From: Stenopsyche tienmushanensis
Taxonomy: Eukaryota; Arthropoda; Insecta; Trichoptera; Stenopsychidae
Length of the DNA stretch: 64,000 bases
Reading direction: 5' to 3'
Assembly (NCBI GenBank): GCA_008973525.1
Contig: WACJ01000260.1
Location: 62,001-126,000 of the forward strand
Numbering within the stretch: position 1 is the stretch's first letter; every line of letters starts with the position of its first letter. Both the position numbers and the translations under genes were made by a program. This document shows positions 34,411 to 45,419 of this stretch, piece after piece. The notes under the pieces were generated by a model that worked only from the letters and a program-made list of their open reading frames with translations, was not told the DNA's origin and made no database searches.

Positions 34411-34903
34411 CACTCAAACCTCTTTTTGTGCGACTTTTTTTGTGTGATTTCGAAGTTATGCGGTTTTTTTAAAAGCATTTTTTTATTTCATAAAGAGTAC
34501 GTATTGAGATATTTTGGAAAAAAATATAATTTGGGACTATGTAAATCATATTGCATCTGCTATCACTAAATAACGTTCACGCCCTTATTCTGGTTTAGAT
34601 TTTTGAAAAAAGTGATTTCTTTTTTTGCATATGCAATGTTTCGACTTTTAAAAATACATTTTAATTACAGTTTTTAATTAAAATAATTATTATTTTGTCT
34701 GTCTGACATTCTTCAAAAAATCCTGTTTTTTATTAACTTTAATTATTTTTTTATGCGATTTTGGATGTATTTTATATAGCTGTTTCAAAGTTATGCGGTT
34801 TTTAAAATCTATGGAACGCATCTTCACTTTTTCTAGGTAAATCATAGTTTTTTTGTGCGATTTTTTGCGGAACGCATCTATCGCACAAAAAAAAGTTTAA
34901 GTG
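34411..34903. mobile_element. Tigger-like MITE, 493 bp, with TA duplication
   Basis: Bounded by TA at 34409-34410 and 34904-34905. The ends are CACTCAAACCTCTTTTTGTG and an imperfect inverted ...TCGCACAAA...AAGTTTAAGTG. Internal words TTATGCGGTTTTT and GGAACGCATC recur in the 48930-50184 and 60820-61562 copies. CACT.AAACCTC ends are typical of pogo/Tigger elements. No transposase. Confidence 0.75.
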
Positions 34904-35142
34904 TATAGCAGCACCGAAAAAGCCTGTTCACATAAATATGTTATGCAGAACGGAATCAAATATTAGAGTCCCTTATTTGCATGTGACAGTTCTGAGAAGT
35001 AACCAAAAGCTTGTGAGTTCGGTTTTATTGAATTGTAGTTTCAAAGACATATCGCATGATAAATCCACGAGAATATCTTGGTTGAGTATAGATAAATGTT
35101 TTTTATAATTTCGCAAGCCCCAGTTTAAGAACCTATGATTTA

Positions 35143-35230
35143 CAGGAGCGATCGGCAACCTTTTTGGGCTCACAGACCACTAAATTCACAATTTTAATCC
35201 AGTGGACCACTAGCTGGACTTTTGTGTTAA
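35143..35230 (+). mobile_element. hAT-type element end (truncated)
   Basis: CAGGAGCGATCGGCAACCTT followed by GGGCTCACAGACCACTA and GTGGACCACTAGCTGGAC matches the style of hAT termini of the Charlie/Chaplin kind (CAGGG.TCGGCAACCT). No mirrored right end was found downstream, so it looks truncated or diverged. Confidence 0.5.
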
Positions 35231-35239
35231 ATATGCCAA

Positions 35240-36060
35240 ATTTTATAGAAAGCCAAAACTAAAGTCTTGATAAGGATGAATGAAATTTAATTTTGAGAGT
35301 GTCGTCGGATGTAAGATCATGCATAAATTAGCTTTTTAAATGTTCAATCCAAACGGATCTATTACCCACATATTACCAAGTCCTTCATTTAGGTAGAATC
35401 TTCATTTTTGGGGATATAATGAGCAAAATATTCTATGAATGATTCTAAGCGCTTTTGAATTAGGGTTACCACTTGATAATTGAGATCATTCTCCCTCATA
35501 TATTCATTCATCCGTCAAAAATTGAAAACATTTGCAGATCATCTTCAATCTTTGCCATATAATTAATTATATGAAACCAAATTTTAAGTAGCTGGAATCA
35601 TATTTTCTTGATATTTTGTATATTGACTTGACTTGATCCATTGTCCAGTTGTATATGGTGGCAAGAAAAGCACTTATACTGGAATGCAAATTAAGTCGGA
35701 CCAATGTGTTGGGTATATTTGGTTTCGGTAAACCGATTCTGGCAATTCGCACTCGGTCCACAGAGTGTTAAAGTCATGTTTTCGTCGTAATTTAGATTGC
35801 ATCGCATCTAACCTACTTTTACTCGATGCATTCTCAATTTGGACAGAAAATAAAACAAATTTGCACACGGGCGATTTTTATGATTGATGCTTTTCTACTG
35901 TCCGTATTATTGAATGGTCTGCTTCAAAAATATTAAATATTTATATTAATATTTCCCTTTTATAATACTTATTTTATTGTTAAACCAATCACATGCTTGG
36001 GTCATACAAAGATATACATTTATTTTATTCATTGCCAATTTATATTCCCATGGTAGAAAT
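35240..36060. other. Intergenic stretch
   Basis: Weak minus-strand frames at 35567-35868 (for example KLRRKHDFNTLWTECELPE) could be a transposase relic linked to the hAT end at 35143, but show no diagnostic motif. Confidence 0.3.
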
Positions 36061-36062
36061 TT

Positions 36063-36086
36063 TCGCGTTCGCCACATCGAACGCGA
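36063..36086. promoter_or_regulatory. CpG-rich inverted repeat
   Basis: TCGCGTTCG and CGAACGCGA form perfect 9-bp arms around CCACAT. Such a CpG-dense palindrome is striking in AT-rich DNA. It lies about 65 bp upstream of the TATA-like box at 36152. Binding function is inference. Confidence 0.5.
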
Positions 36087-36151
36087 TGATGTAAACGTCT
36101 AAAACCTTGACACATCCGATCCGATGGATTAGGTGGTCCGGTAAGAGTAAG

Positions 36152-36190
36152 TATAAAAGGAGGTTCTAATTAATGTAGCATGACCAGTTT
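36152..36190 (+). promoter_or_regulatory. Candidate TATA promoter
   Basis: TATAAAAG at 36152-36159 is followed 34 bp later by ACCAGTTTG (A at 36186), close to the arthropod initiator consensus. The nearest downstream ATG (36231) opens only a 33-codon frame beginning MLHSGFISAIW. No following exon was recognised. The stretch 36000-36650 has raised CpG content. This may be the start of an unrecognised transcript, or coincidence. Confidence 0.35.
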
Positions 36191-36659
36191 GTTTTTTGTG
36201 GAGGCATTCAAGTGGTTTCGAAATCCCCATAATGCTCCATAGCGGTTTCATAAGTGCAATTTGGCCGTTATCGCAATTTATCATTCTACGATTGCAAGAA
36301 AGCGGCCTTGACTCGTATCTATATATTATATAATTTGGAATAGATGCAGATTTATCTATTATAGAAACGCGACGGTCTCGTCGTGGTTATTAACCTCTAA
36401 TTGTCCAAGAATCTCCGACGCATTCTTCCGCATTGATGATCAATGCTTCTTTGGACAGGTGCTAAAAAATATAATGGGAAATCTTTGACGTCGTCTCCGT
36501 TGGACTCTATTCATAGTTTTAAGCGTTTCTGGTTCTGACAATGTTGAATTTGGAAGCTAAAATGTTTTGATCCGCGTGTCGTGCGGGCGAAGAGAACGTC
36601 GCGTTTATCCCAAACACGCGCACCGCGCGTCGATCAATCTGCGTTCTTGCAAAAAGCAT

Positions 36660-37560
36660 TGCATTACATGATGCAATTTATTCCTAAGCATATTAAATAG
36701 AATGGATTACACAAAACAAATAGCTACAAATTAAAAGTAATCATACATAAAAACCTTGAGCAAATATATAACAAAAAAGTATACGGAAGACGTATGAAAA
36801 GTATACATTGCTAGCAATCGATCATGAAAAGGCTTTCAATAAAGTACATCAGCAGTAATTAAATTACTCATTACAGTGAAATTAAGATCTATCGATTACG
36901 TACTCATCAATTTCCCATATATTTTGCTAATTTTCCCCAGAATTTGATATCAAAGTCAAAAGTACAACCTTATAATGGCGACATTTGTAACTTTAATCAA
37001 TCGGCATAGTTAATAATTCGCTGAAATTCATTAATGCATTGGTGTTAACCAAGATAACTTAACAATATTATGTTTGGATTTACCGTTAATAAAATGTTTA
37101 AATGATATTATTGGCACCCCATTGTCGCTACTGTCAAACCACTGATAACAGCACACATATCGGGCTAAACGCAAAAACGCATAAAAAACACGTTAAACTT
37201 TATTTTGACTCAAACGTATTTATTTAACATGTTGTATACAAATGTCGGCAATATTTCGAGGGTGATTCAAATATAACCCGGAATTTTGATATATACATTT
37301 ATTATATTCATTAGAAATACATTTATTCCATCGGCTGGAAAGCTTCTATATTCCGCTACAAAAAACAACAAACTATACAAAACTGCATTTCAGATTTAAT
37401 TTGAATACTTGGCTCCATTTCTTGCCAGTATTTATTGAGTTAATGCTCGCTAATTACGTTTGACAAAAAATACCGATTGTTTGTAAAGTGGGCTAATTCT
37501 TGGACTCATTATAAAGGTTTTAGGTCAAATCCAAATAAGGAACGTTTCTGCCTTGTTGGG
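36660..37560. other. Intergenic AT-rich stretch
   Basis: Nothing recognised on either strand. Confidence 0.4.
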
Positions 37561-37562
37561 CA

Positions 37563-38066
37563 TGAAAATGATCAGTTTTTTTTAAACATTTTTTTATGCG
37601 AAAAGTATTAAATACAGAACGTTGATATTTAATATGTTGACTAGGTGATCTTTATTGAATATAAAAATATTTTTTAAAATTTCGCAAAGTATAATAGTGG
37701 GAGTGGGGGAGCTATGTATGTCAATGCGCGAGCGATGACATTCTTCACCACGGAAGTCATAAGTCCCGGACAGTTGATTTATAGGAATTAAATTAAACAT
37801 ATTTTTACCTTTTATAATATTGTGTATAGCTTAGACTATCATTAAGATAAAATATTGAAAAATAAAAAATATATTGAGCAATCGAAGAAAAATGTGTGTT
37901 TTTATCAACTTTTTTTCTAGATTTTTATTTATTAAATAAAAACTTTTGAATATTTTTGAATAATTTTAGTTTATACGATGAAGACGTTTATTGTACATAT
38001 GTCTGCCAAATTTTATTAAGAATTCTCATCTAGGGCGTGTGGGAGCACTTCCGTGAGCTTGAAAAG
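37563..38066 (+). repeat. About 500-bp dispersed repeat, copy 2
   Basis: Same blocks and orientation as 23310-23804, see there. It is followed closely by the TTAACCCC-family element at 38133, whereas copy 1 is not, so the two repeats are independent. Confidence 0.75.
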
Positions 38067-38132
38067 GGAATCGACTTGAAATTTATTGATAGTGTTGTTA
38101 AAAATTGTTTTTTATTATTATTATTATGCCGT

Positions 38133-38412
38133 TTAAACCCCTAAATGAGTACTATCCCAGGGTCTGGGACCCTTCTCCACTTATTCGAAAGAGCACTCTT
38201 GTATATTGAGCTCGGAGACAAACAGAGACGGAGAGAAAACGTAGCGCAGTTCGGGAGACAAAGACAAAGAACTTCCCGCATACATCGTACGATTGTATAT
38301 AATAGATCGTTAACCCAAATTTATCGACTAATAATGATTTCGATTTCAAGTATGTTATTTGTTTACGCAAAGAATTACTGAATATTGTGTGCTATCGACA
38401 GTGTTTATTTAT
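38133..38412 (+). mobile_element. TTAACCCC-family nonautonomous element, copy 2
   Basis: Starts with TTAAACCCCTAAATGAG at 38133 and contains GAGCTCGGAGACAAACAGAG, CATACATCGTACGATTGTAT, AACCCAAATTTATCGACTAA and GAATATTGTGTGCTATCGAC. It is closest to the minus-strand copy at 60985-61233. A second partial module (TATGCTATCAACAGTGCTTA) follows at about 38518. Confidence 0.65.
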
Positions 38413-38549
38413 TTAATCTATTCGTGGTGAGTCTTTGTCAAATTATTTTTTTTTAAAAGCAGGAGAAAATAAATCGATTTCTTGTGTATTGTTTATGTAA
38501 AAAATGGCGTGGTCTTGTATGCTATCAACAGTGCTTATTTACAATTGAC

Positions 38550-39670
38550 TTTACCTCGAATTGAAGATTGTCTTACGCTGATAGGAGCTGACAGAAAGTA
38601 ATCAGCGTAAAGCGATTATGGCATCAACGACTTCAACGATTTTAAATTTGCTCATTCCTTAAGAGGTTAAAGATTATCATTGCTAAAGAAGTGGGCGTGC
38701 AGTCTCTTATAACAATGGATTGCTTCATACATCACAATTAGAGCAATTTGTGATATATTAAGTGATCTTATAATCAGACAGTTTAATCAACAGTTCACGC
38801 AACGCATTACATGTTATACTAATTTTTTATGCAATAGACGGCATATTCTTCTCAATAATTTCGCTATAAATATTCTGACTACCCTAATTTAAGGCCAAAG
38901 GTAAAAAAGAAACAATGGAAAATAGTCTGGTATTGGTCGATATAATGATCCTGAACGTACAAATTCAAATACGTCAATGGCGCCAAAATGACGCACTTGC
39001 AAGTTTATAAACATCACAATTTACGACCGTACAAAGTGACATCGCAAGAAGCACATCCACACTATGCGGATATTTATTTTCGCCGTCGAAAATAGCGTCG
39101 CCTATTTGAACGAGTCTTTATCGACAAAAAACCTAAATATCATATGCAAATAATTTTTTTTGTTGCATTAATATAATATTTTATCCAAATTATGATGTCT
39201 TTACGCGTTTACAAATCAGCATACGAGGATAATAAATTGTCCCGGTGTATAAATTAACATCTTATCACTTTCAGAACAACTTATCGTCGATTACAATGGA
39301 TGTAATTCACATGAAGGTGCAAAGTCGCACCTACTCGTTGTAAATATTAAGGATTATTTCGAACATGGTCAACATTGAGCGTGCTTGAATTAATTTATAA
39401 CATCATTTGGCGCCAAATGTCAACGACTTTAAATTGCTTTTAGCTTGACGGTTGTAAAGTTCTCATAAAATATTTTCTAAAGGCAATTTGATGGATTTAA
39501 TGCACAGACGACCGCAAAACTCAATCTCTAAATTCTTGTTCATTTATGAAATTAAATTGCTAACTTACTGCTTTTTAACTCGTAGAAAAATATTAAATAC
39601 TATTATAATGTATATTTTAAAATAATATACGAACAATACCCGATCTAACGTAAAAATGGTGATTGTGGTT
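38550..39670. other. Intergenic AT-rich stretch
   Basis: No exon, RNA gene or clear repeat recognised. Confidence 0.4.
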
Positions 39671-39674
39671 TTTA

Positions 39675-39930
39675 AAAAAATACTATAATAGAAAGTGACC
39701 TACTATCACTATCAATGATAGAAACCATCCCAGAAATGGTGAAGAAAATCCACAAAATAGTATTGGATGACCATCGACTAAGTGCGCGAGCTGGCGAATA
39801 TGGCAGAACTTCCAAAAATGCTGTACATCGCATATTGACTTGAAAACTTGGACATGAAAAAGCTATGCGCCAGATGGGTGCCGTGTTTGCTCATAACGGA
39901 ACAAAAACGAGAATATTGCAAAAACTCCAA
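39675..39930 (+). mobile_element. mariner transposase fragment, N-terminal helix-turn-helix region
   Basis: The plus strand reads ETIPEMVKKIHKIVLDDHRL, SARAGEYGRTSKNAVHRILT, stop, KLGHEKAMRQMGAVFAHNGT, KTRILQK. This follows the order of the second HTH and linker of mariner transposases (IV..DRRL..RE....GIS..SVH.IL...LGM.K..ARWVP..L). The catalytic domain is absent. The frame changes straight into an unrelated repeat at about 39935. Confidence 0.7.
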
Positions 39931-39934
39931 AAGA

Positions 39935-40020
39935 ATGGCCACAAGGTCTGTGTATCCAACCGGTCCGTTTTTCGCACCGCTGACTTGACGAATGGACGCC
40001 TCGCAATCGAAGGCCACAAC
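39935..40020 (+). repeat. Unclassified dispersed repeat, copy 2
   Basis: Matches the complement of about 945-1015 (GCCACAAGGT, CCAACCGGTCCG, GCTGACTTGACGAATG). It directly abuts the mariner fragment at 39675-39930 in the same apparent frame, giving a chimeric reading frame. Confidence 0.55.
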
Positions 40021-40221
40021 TGAACATGTCTACAGAATGTTATTAAGTATATATTATAAAAACGGATAGAGTCAATCAATGTTGATTCATGTAAAGTAGA
40101 ATGGTCAAGTAAAATAAAAACCATTGGCAACTGCCTGCTTGTTACTATAATTATTGATATAATGCAACATTGAGAAGCTTTTCTTTTTCATTTCAAATAA
40201 AACTAATTTATACTTACACAG

Positions 40222-41130
40222 TAGAACCTCGATTATCCAGACCAATTGAGGTTGAAAGTAGCCGGATAATCAAAAATAATCATAATTGACAGGGAAAAAA
40301 TAAATCATTTTGATGAAGTTGTCCTGAATTACACTCTTCAGTGGTTCTCAATCCATTTCATAGGTGACATCTAAAGCATTGAAAAGCTTCAGAATGTCTA
40401 GAACCAATATTTCCTCCCTCGCAAATCTCTTCTTTATCTTCTCGATCTTGTTCTTCTGCGGTAGATATTTATATACATTTTTTCTCATCATTTAAAATTT
40501 GGAATCCAGGATCGTTTACATCGCAATTTAACCACTCAGTTACATCTTCTTCGTCGCATTCAGCACATATATGTAAATTTATGCTATTGCTTCCACAATA
40601 TCTCCTATATCAGGTTCTACCATGTTACTGGAATTTTTCAAAATGATATTTTCAAAGTTGATACGTCTAAAGAATTCCAACTATCTGCTGCAATGTAGCA
40701 GCAATCTTTTGCATTTATTTTATTGTGTAAGCTGATATATATGAAAGGTATATCAGCAGAATTTTTTCCCTATGAATTTCAAGTTCCTTGACACCTTGAC
40801 CTTAACACGTTCCTTGGTTCCTTAACCTTTGAATTTTTCAAACTTGTTTTGAATGTGGAATCTCCATTCAATTTCATATTGAAAAATATTGCTTTTTCAT
40901 ACAATAAAGGACCAGATATTGGCTGTCCAGTTGATTGTCTTTGTATGAACCACATAAAAATACACTCTTCTCAATTTCTGTATTTCTTAAATTTTTTCAT
41001 ACTTTTTCGCTCTGATCGTCCATCTTCTGATATTGAACAATTAGTAGACTTCGTAACATGCAATCCATGAGCAAAAGTGGACACAATATTCCACGTGCAA
41101 ATCAGCAAATTATAATATTTTTGTTTTATT
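40222..41130 (-). mobile_element. pogo/Tigger element lacking its catalytic core
   Basis: The left end is CAGTAGAACCTCGATTATCC, a classic Tigger terminus, followed by an internal CCGGATAATCAAAAATAAT mirror. The transposase is on the minus strand. About 41120-40960 is the N-terminal region with LFKIKQK and ERKSMKKFKKYRN. Then comes the CENP-B-type DNA-binding domain (FMWFIQRQSTGQPISGPLLY, EKAIFFNMKLNGDSTFK, about 40970-40850). It then jumps to the C-terminus (DCCYIAADSWNSLD, EEDVTEWLNCDVNDPGFQIL, about 40700-40480; SRHSEAFQCFRC, about 40390). The DDE-1 catalytic core is deleted and there are stops. The right terminus was not found. Confidence 0.85.
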
Positions 41131-41403
41131 TTGAACAATCCGGATTTAGTATTATAATGAACTGAAACTGATAACACTTTATCTGGCAGTTCATATGGAT
41201 GAAATCATTTAGAATCATCCTTTGATACAATTTTTACGCTGGGAAGTCCCAATGGTTCTGAATAAAATCTACGTATAGAAGATGATCAAATAAAAAGATA
41301 AAAGATCATCTATCCGAGATATTTATTTACAATTTCCGATAGAAAGTGACTCCAGCTGCGAGCTTCTTCTTTTTGACCAACATCTATGAATGCGTCGTCA
41401 CTA

Positions 41404-41756
41404 TTAACCCTTCTGTCAGATGATAGGTTTAATTTCATCCCATCAATGAAATAAGTAAGCAAACTATCGTACGAAATTTACTAATCTGATTTTTACAGAC
41501 ACATTGTTAATTTTTTTCCGTCGCTGCAGATGAATACTTATATACTATAATACTTTAATGTGATTCGTGATTATATAACGGAGGAATACAAATATTCTGA
41601 ATCCCGTATCTATTATATTTCATATCGATATTCCCATTATTAGATTCGAGGTGTAGTAAATACATCACCGGTAGGGAAAGGTTAATATAACAATTTTAAA
41701 AATATAAACATAATGGGATCTGGTCAGACCATTTTATGAACAGAAGGGTTATTTAA
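41404..41756. mobile_element. piggyBac MITE related to the element at 43028-43858
   Basis: Starts TTAACCCTTCTGTCAGATGA. Near its right end it has, on the complement, CCCTTCTGTTCATAAAATGG and GGTCTGACCAGATCCC, with a TTAA at 41753-41756. The left and right CCCTTCTGT form the inverted ends. The subterminal GGTCTG.CCAG.YCC also stands next to the right TTAA of 43028-43858. No coding sequence. Confidence 0.65.
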
Positions 41757-41779
41757 GAAACAATTATTTTACATAGGAT

Positions 41780-43020
41780 ATGATATATAAACACTTTAAA
41801 GTCGTACCGACGAGAAAGTTTTCATCTGACCGTGAAGATTTTCATTATTATAAGGTCAACCGCTTTGAGTATTTTTGCAGTTGTCCTCAATTTCACATAG
41901 TCAATTTGAGAGCAACGGTACCTGGTATGCATTTCGTTCATATTTTGCAAAGCCTTCGTTCTATTATATTTACGAAGAAGCAGAAGAAAGTCGATCTTTG
42001 CAACGAACTGCGCGAACTGTGTCGAACTGAATATGTCGTTATGCATTGTGAGAGATCAAAATTAATGGTTTAAGATGTCACCTTTGAAGAAATCGATTTC
42101 TAACGATGTCAATTTTAATTTCAGGATTGACCTCATGCATCACAATCGTCAGAGATGTTTCAAAACATTTCCATTTGTGCAATGACCTGATAATGGATTC
42201 ACTAAGACAAATCTAATACTATATATATATGGCCTTAAAAATGTGACGCAAAAAGGAAGTAGGATATTGCGAAATGTAATTGAAAAACATGATTTTTCTC
42301 TCAATCATGATCGACATGAACACAGGAAAATATCATAATATTTTATAATGAATAAAATATTAAATTGTCTTTTACTTCAATTGATTTTGGATCAAAATTA
42401 CACGCATCATCAAATACTCTTTTTGTCATAAGATCAAAAACGTATTAGGCTTTATTGGCAATTACAATCGTTACGAAATTTTCTACTGACGTGTATAAAA
42501 ATTTGCCATTTACACAACATGTGCTCGATTTTCTCCCAAATTTAATTACCACAACAGCCTCACCTTGAGCTTATATATTCATTGTCTGGTTTGTATGAAG
42601 TAACAAATTCATCGATTTCGTCTCTAAAAATAGTATTAAGATTTGTATGGCCATTAGTGTTGTGAAAAAGTGTAATTCTTTTGATTGGGCTTTGTTAATC
42701 TAGATTGCACAAATCTTGCACACTGTGTGCAAAACTTTGTTGCAGCGATATTTCTATCGTGTGTATAAATGTCAATCGAAATGCCATGAAGCTGGATTCT
42801 TAATTTATGGAAAAATACTAATAAACAGGATAAACATAAATTTAATTCAATATTATACGACCAAAGACAGTTCACCAGATCAAATGTCACTAAATTCGCG
42901 CCATAAAACTGTCGATAGCGACTAATTTTAGTTGAACGTTCATAGGCTTATAGTTTTCAATTTCCAGAGCGATTAATTACGTATTAGATTTGAGATCTTT
43001 AGAAAAATTAGCTGTTGATC
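41780..43020. other. Intergenic stretch
   Basis: A 97-codon open frame at 41780-42073 (plus) has no recognisable domain, no initiation context and no splice support, so it is not called. Otherwise AT-rich without features. Confidence 0.35.
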
Positions 43021-43027
43021 GCGACTT

Positions 43028-43858
43028 TTAACCCTTTTGTCAATGAATGTTTCTATTACCCCCCATCAATGAAAATATTCTGGCTGAATCTTCATATCTG
43101 ATCCGTTAGGATTTATAAAAGAATTTGGCGTACATTGGTGCGATTCAAATTCTTATATACTTTGAATTACGTCAATGCTGCCATATTCAGCAGTTTTGTA
43201 CAAATAGAGCTAGCTTCGTTTTTAAGCTTATTTTTAGCTCAAAAACTGAACTAGAGATACCACCCTCCCAGCTTACCAGTACTTGCTTGCTCTACTAGCT
43301 TAAAAACCAGCCTCGTGTGCACCGGGTATTAGTCTGCCGTTTTTAGCAACTCCCCAAGCATCTGGGCCTGGTTGGGCTTCTCTAACAACTTAAGTATTGC
43401 AATGAACAGTTGACAATGGAATAACCGCATTTGATTTTTTCGCAACTTATGAAACAGCTGCAACATTGTCTGTGCCACGATATTCTAGCAATATTTCTTT
43501 CGGAATATTTTTTATTCCAGCGGATATTCGCAACAAAAGTAAGACCTGGCTGCTGAAGTTTTTCCACGCCACCGAAAGTTCTGAAGTAATTGTCAGCAAT
43601 AACCGTCTTCCCATTTCCTCTGTACTCGTCAGTTCATTCCAGTAGCAACTTTTCATATAAGTTGACTACTATCTGGTCTCCTTCTTCTTTTCTAGTAAAC
43701 AGGACACCTTTACAAGGATATCCATTTCTTGAACCACAGCTCTACCATCCGGTTTTTATATCTGGTAAAAGGAAAATGTCATACTAAATATAGGTATTTC
43801 CAAACGTATGATGCGAAAGGATTTCATAATTTGGGCCTGGCCAGACCACTTTCATTAA
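43028..43858 (-). mobile_element. Decayed piggyBac element with transposase remnant
   Basis: Bounded by TTAA at 43028-43031 (then CCCTTTTGTCAATG) and TTAA at 43855-43858 (complement TTAATGAAAGTGGTCTGGCC). The minus strand encodes a piggyBac DDE stretch. At about 43740-43620 it reads CGSRNGYPCKGVLFTRKEEG then DQIVVNLYEKLLL. At about 43620-43440 it reads YRGNGKTVIADNYFRTFGGV, EKLQQPGLTFVANIRWNKK, IPKEILLEYRGTD. The Asp of ADNYF is the expected second catalytic residue. Several shifts and an early end show it is dead, and at 831 bp it is far shorter than an autonomous copy. About 43195-43328 contains GCTAG..TTTTTAAGCT and AGCTTAAAAACCAGCCTCGT as inverted arms, perhaps a separate small MITE inside. 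Confidence 0.8.
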
Positions 43859-43859
43859 C

Positions 43860-44410
43860 TCAATATGTATAAATATAAATAAAATTTCTTCTCGAAACAC
43901 AAAGATCCCGAGCTTTTTCTTTTAATTCTGTAAATCCATGAATCAATTAACAAAGTCAGGGAGATTTAGTAAGATCTATACATAAATACTATTACAAACA
44001 AAGTAGTGATCAATCATTTGAAGCCGTCTGTAACCATATGAACGTAAAAAATGCTCCGATCACGAATTTAACTGCAAAACCTACCGAAGGTAGTCAATTT
44101 ATATCCATATTTTTGAAAATGCAAAATAGACCGATGGCAGGCCCTGGATTCTCATAACAATAGTATTTACTTTAAAAAATGTATGTATTACTTTTTATCT
44201 ATTAGTTAATGGAAACTGTTAACTGAAAAATTAAGCTATGTTTGTGTAATATATAATAAAATAGGCTTGCTACTGGTCTAGTGGTGCTTTACGCTACGTA
44301 CACAGACACTAGAAGTGACGTGGCATTCGCGTGTAGCGTCTCTATATTGTGTGCGACGGAGACAGATAATAAAAAACTATTCTCTCTCTCTTACTGACCA
44401 ATTGCCGGTT
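43860..44410. other. Intergenic stretch
   Basis: Mostly AT-rich; 44270-44360 is of more balanced composition (ACTAGAAGTGACGTGGCATT). No gene recognised. Confidence 0.35.
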
Positions 44411-44412
44411 GA

Positions 44413-44659
44413 AGTTTCACATTTCGTGACGCTTAAGCAAACTTTCCCTATCATGCCTATATAAGTTCATTTAAAAAACACTATAATAAGATGGAAAATA
44501 TACTCTTTCATAAAGAAAATACATAAACAGGGTGTTAACCTTTACTAATATTTTTAAAATATATGCCCAAATGCATGTCCTTACATAATAAACAGGCTTT
44601 AAAAGGGGAAGCGTTTCACTTTTCGTGACGTTCAGGCCAATTTTCCTTACCGCGCTTAT
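44413..44659 (+). repeat. Direct repeat, 193-bp period, with TTTCGTGACG motif
   Basis: GTTTCACATTTCGTGACGCT followed by TAAGCAAACTTTCCCTATC and CGC/TGCCTATATA at 44413-44465 returns as GTTTCACTTTTCGTGACGTT, CAGGCCAATTTTCCTTACC and GCGCTTATAG at 44606-44659. They lie a few hundred bases upstream of the SDR gene. Transposon subterminal repeat or regulatory duplication; not decided. Confidence 0.55.
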
Positions 44660-44739
44660 AGTAATTTTACTTCAAAAAAATCGGCAAACCTTGTGTTAAT
44701 ATATTATAGTGTTGTATTTTATTTTAGAATTGCTTTTTG

Positions 44740-45141
44740 ATCACCATCAGCAGCAGAGTCATATTTATACATTGGTTTCTTTGTTTCAGATTCGCGTGAA
44801 ATTTGATGAGCTCAAAATTGCGTCGACGAGTGTCTTAACGACGCAACTCCGAAGCTGGCCAGCAGTTAATCAGACGCAGTAACAAAATTAAAATTGTTAA
44901 GCTAACGAGTTAAGAAATCCTAGAGATATTTCTTGCAAGTGTGCAATAGTGGGCAACTGGTTCCACCGTGCCCTACATTTGCGCCCGCGCCCGACTGACT
45001 CTGGCCCAGACGAGCAGGGCCTCTCCATTACGCCGAACCGACCCAGAAATATTGCTTTCAACGAGCTTTTGAAAGAGCGACCATAATGGCATGCCGTATG
45101 CAATGAAATTTTGATTTTTTTTTACTTCAAAAATTGTGGAA
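44740..45141 (+). promoter_or_regulatory. Promoter / 5' UTR region of the SDR gene
   Basis: The 400 bp before the ATG at 45142 become markedly richer in G+C and CpG (for example GCGCCCGCGCCCGACTGACT at 44983-45002), as expected for a 5' UTR or CpG-bearing promoter in an AT-rich genome. No TATA box is present. The start site cannot be fixed from sequence. Antisense open frames here are by-products of this composition. Confidence 0.5.
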
Positions 45142-45415
45142 ATGGGTTTTGAAGCCAAAAGTGCGAAAATGAATGGGAAAAGTGCCGCGAAGACCGGATG
45201 GTTGTACAGTGTGTTGGACATTTTAGTATTCTTAGGAACTGCCGTGGTTAGCATTGTTGTGTCAGTGTACTTGTGGATTGTTGGAAGGAAGTTACGAGAT
45301 CTGCAAGGGCAGGTTGCGCTTGTTACCGGTGGTGGCGGAGGTCTAGGTCGACTTCTTGCACTCCGATTGGCAAGATTAAAATGCATCGTTGTACTCTGGG
45401 ATATCAACAAGGAAG
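45142..45415 (+). CDS. Membrane-anchored short-chain dehydrogenase/reductase, first coding exon (gene continues beyond)
   Basis: ATG at 45142 opens 91 codons plus one base, ending at donor G|GTAAGC (45416). A second in-frame ATG (45169) is possible. Residues about 22-50 form a hydrophobic membrane anchor (SVLDILVFLGTAVVSIVVSV, YLWIVG). The Rossmann start follows: VALVTGGGGGLGRLLALRLA carries the TGxxxGxG NAD(P)-binding motif, and then CIVVLWDINKEG ends the second strand with its Asp. This layout (N-terminal anchor, TGxxxGxG, LWDIN) is that of the SDR16C/17-beta-HSD11-13 and epidermal retinol dehydrogenase 2 group, which oxidises retinoids or steroids at ER or lipid-droplet membranes. The catalytic NNAG and YxxxK parts must be in later exons, none of which is visible to 64000. 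Substrate is not predictable. Confidence 0.85.
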
Positions 45416-45419
45416 GTAA

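Noticed and set aside
41780..42073. 97-codon plus-strand open frame
   Set aside because: No domain, no initiation context and amino-acid make-up as expected from random AT-rich sequence.
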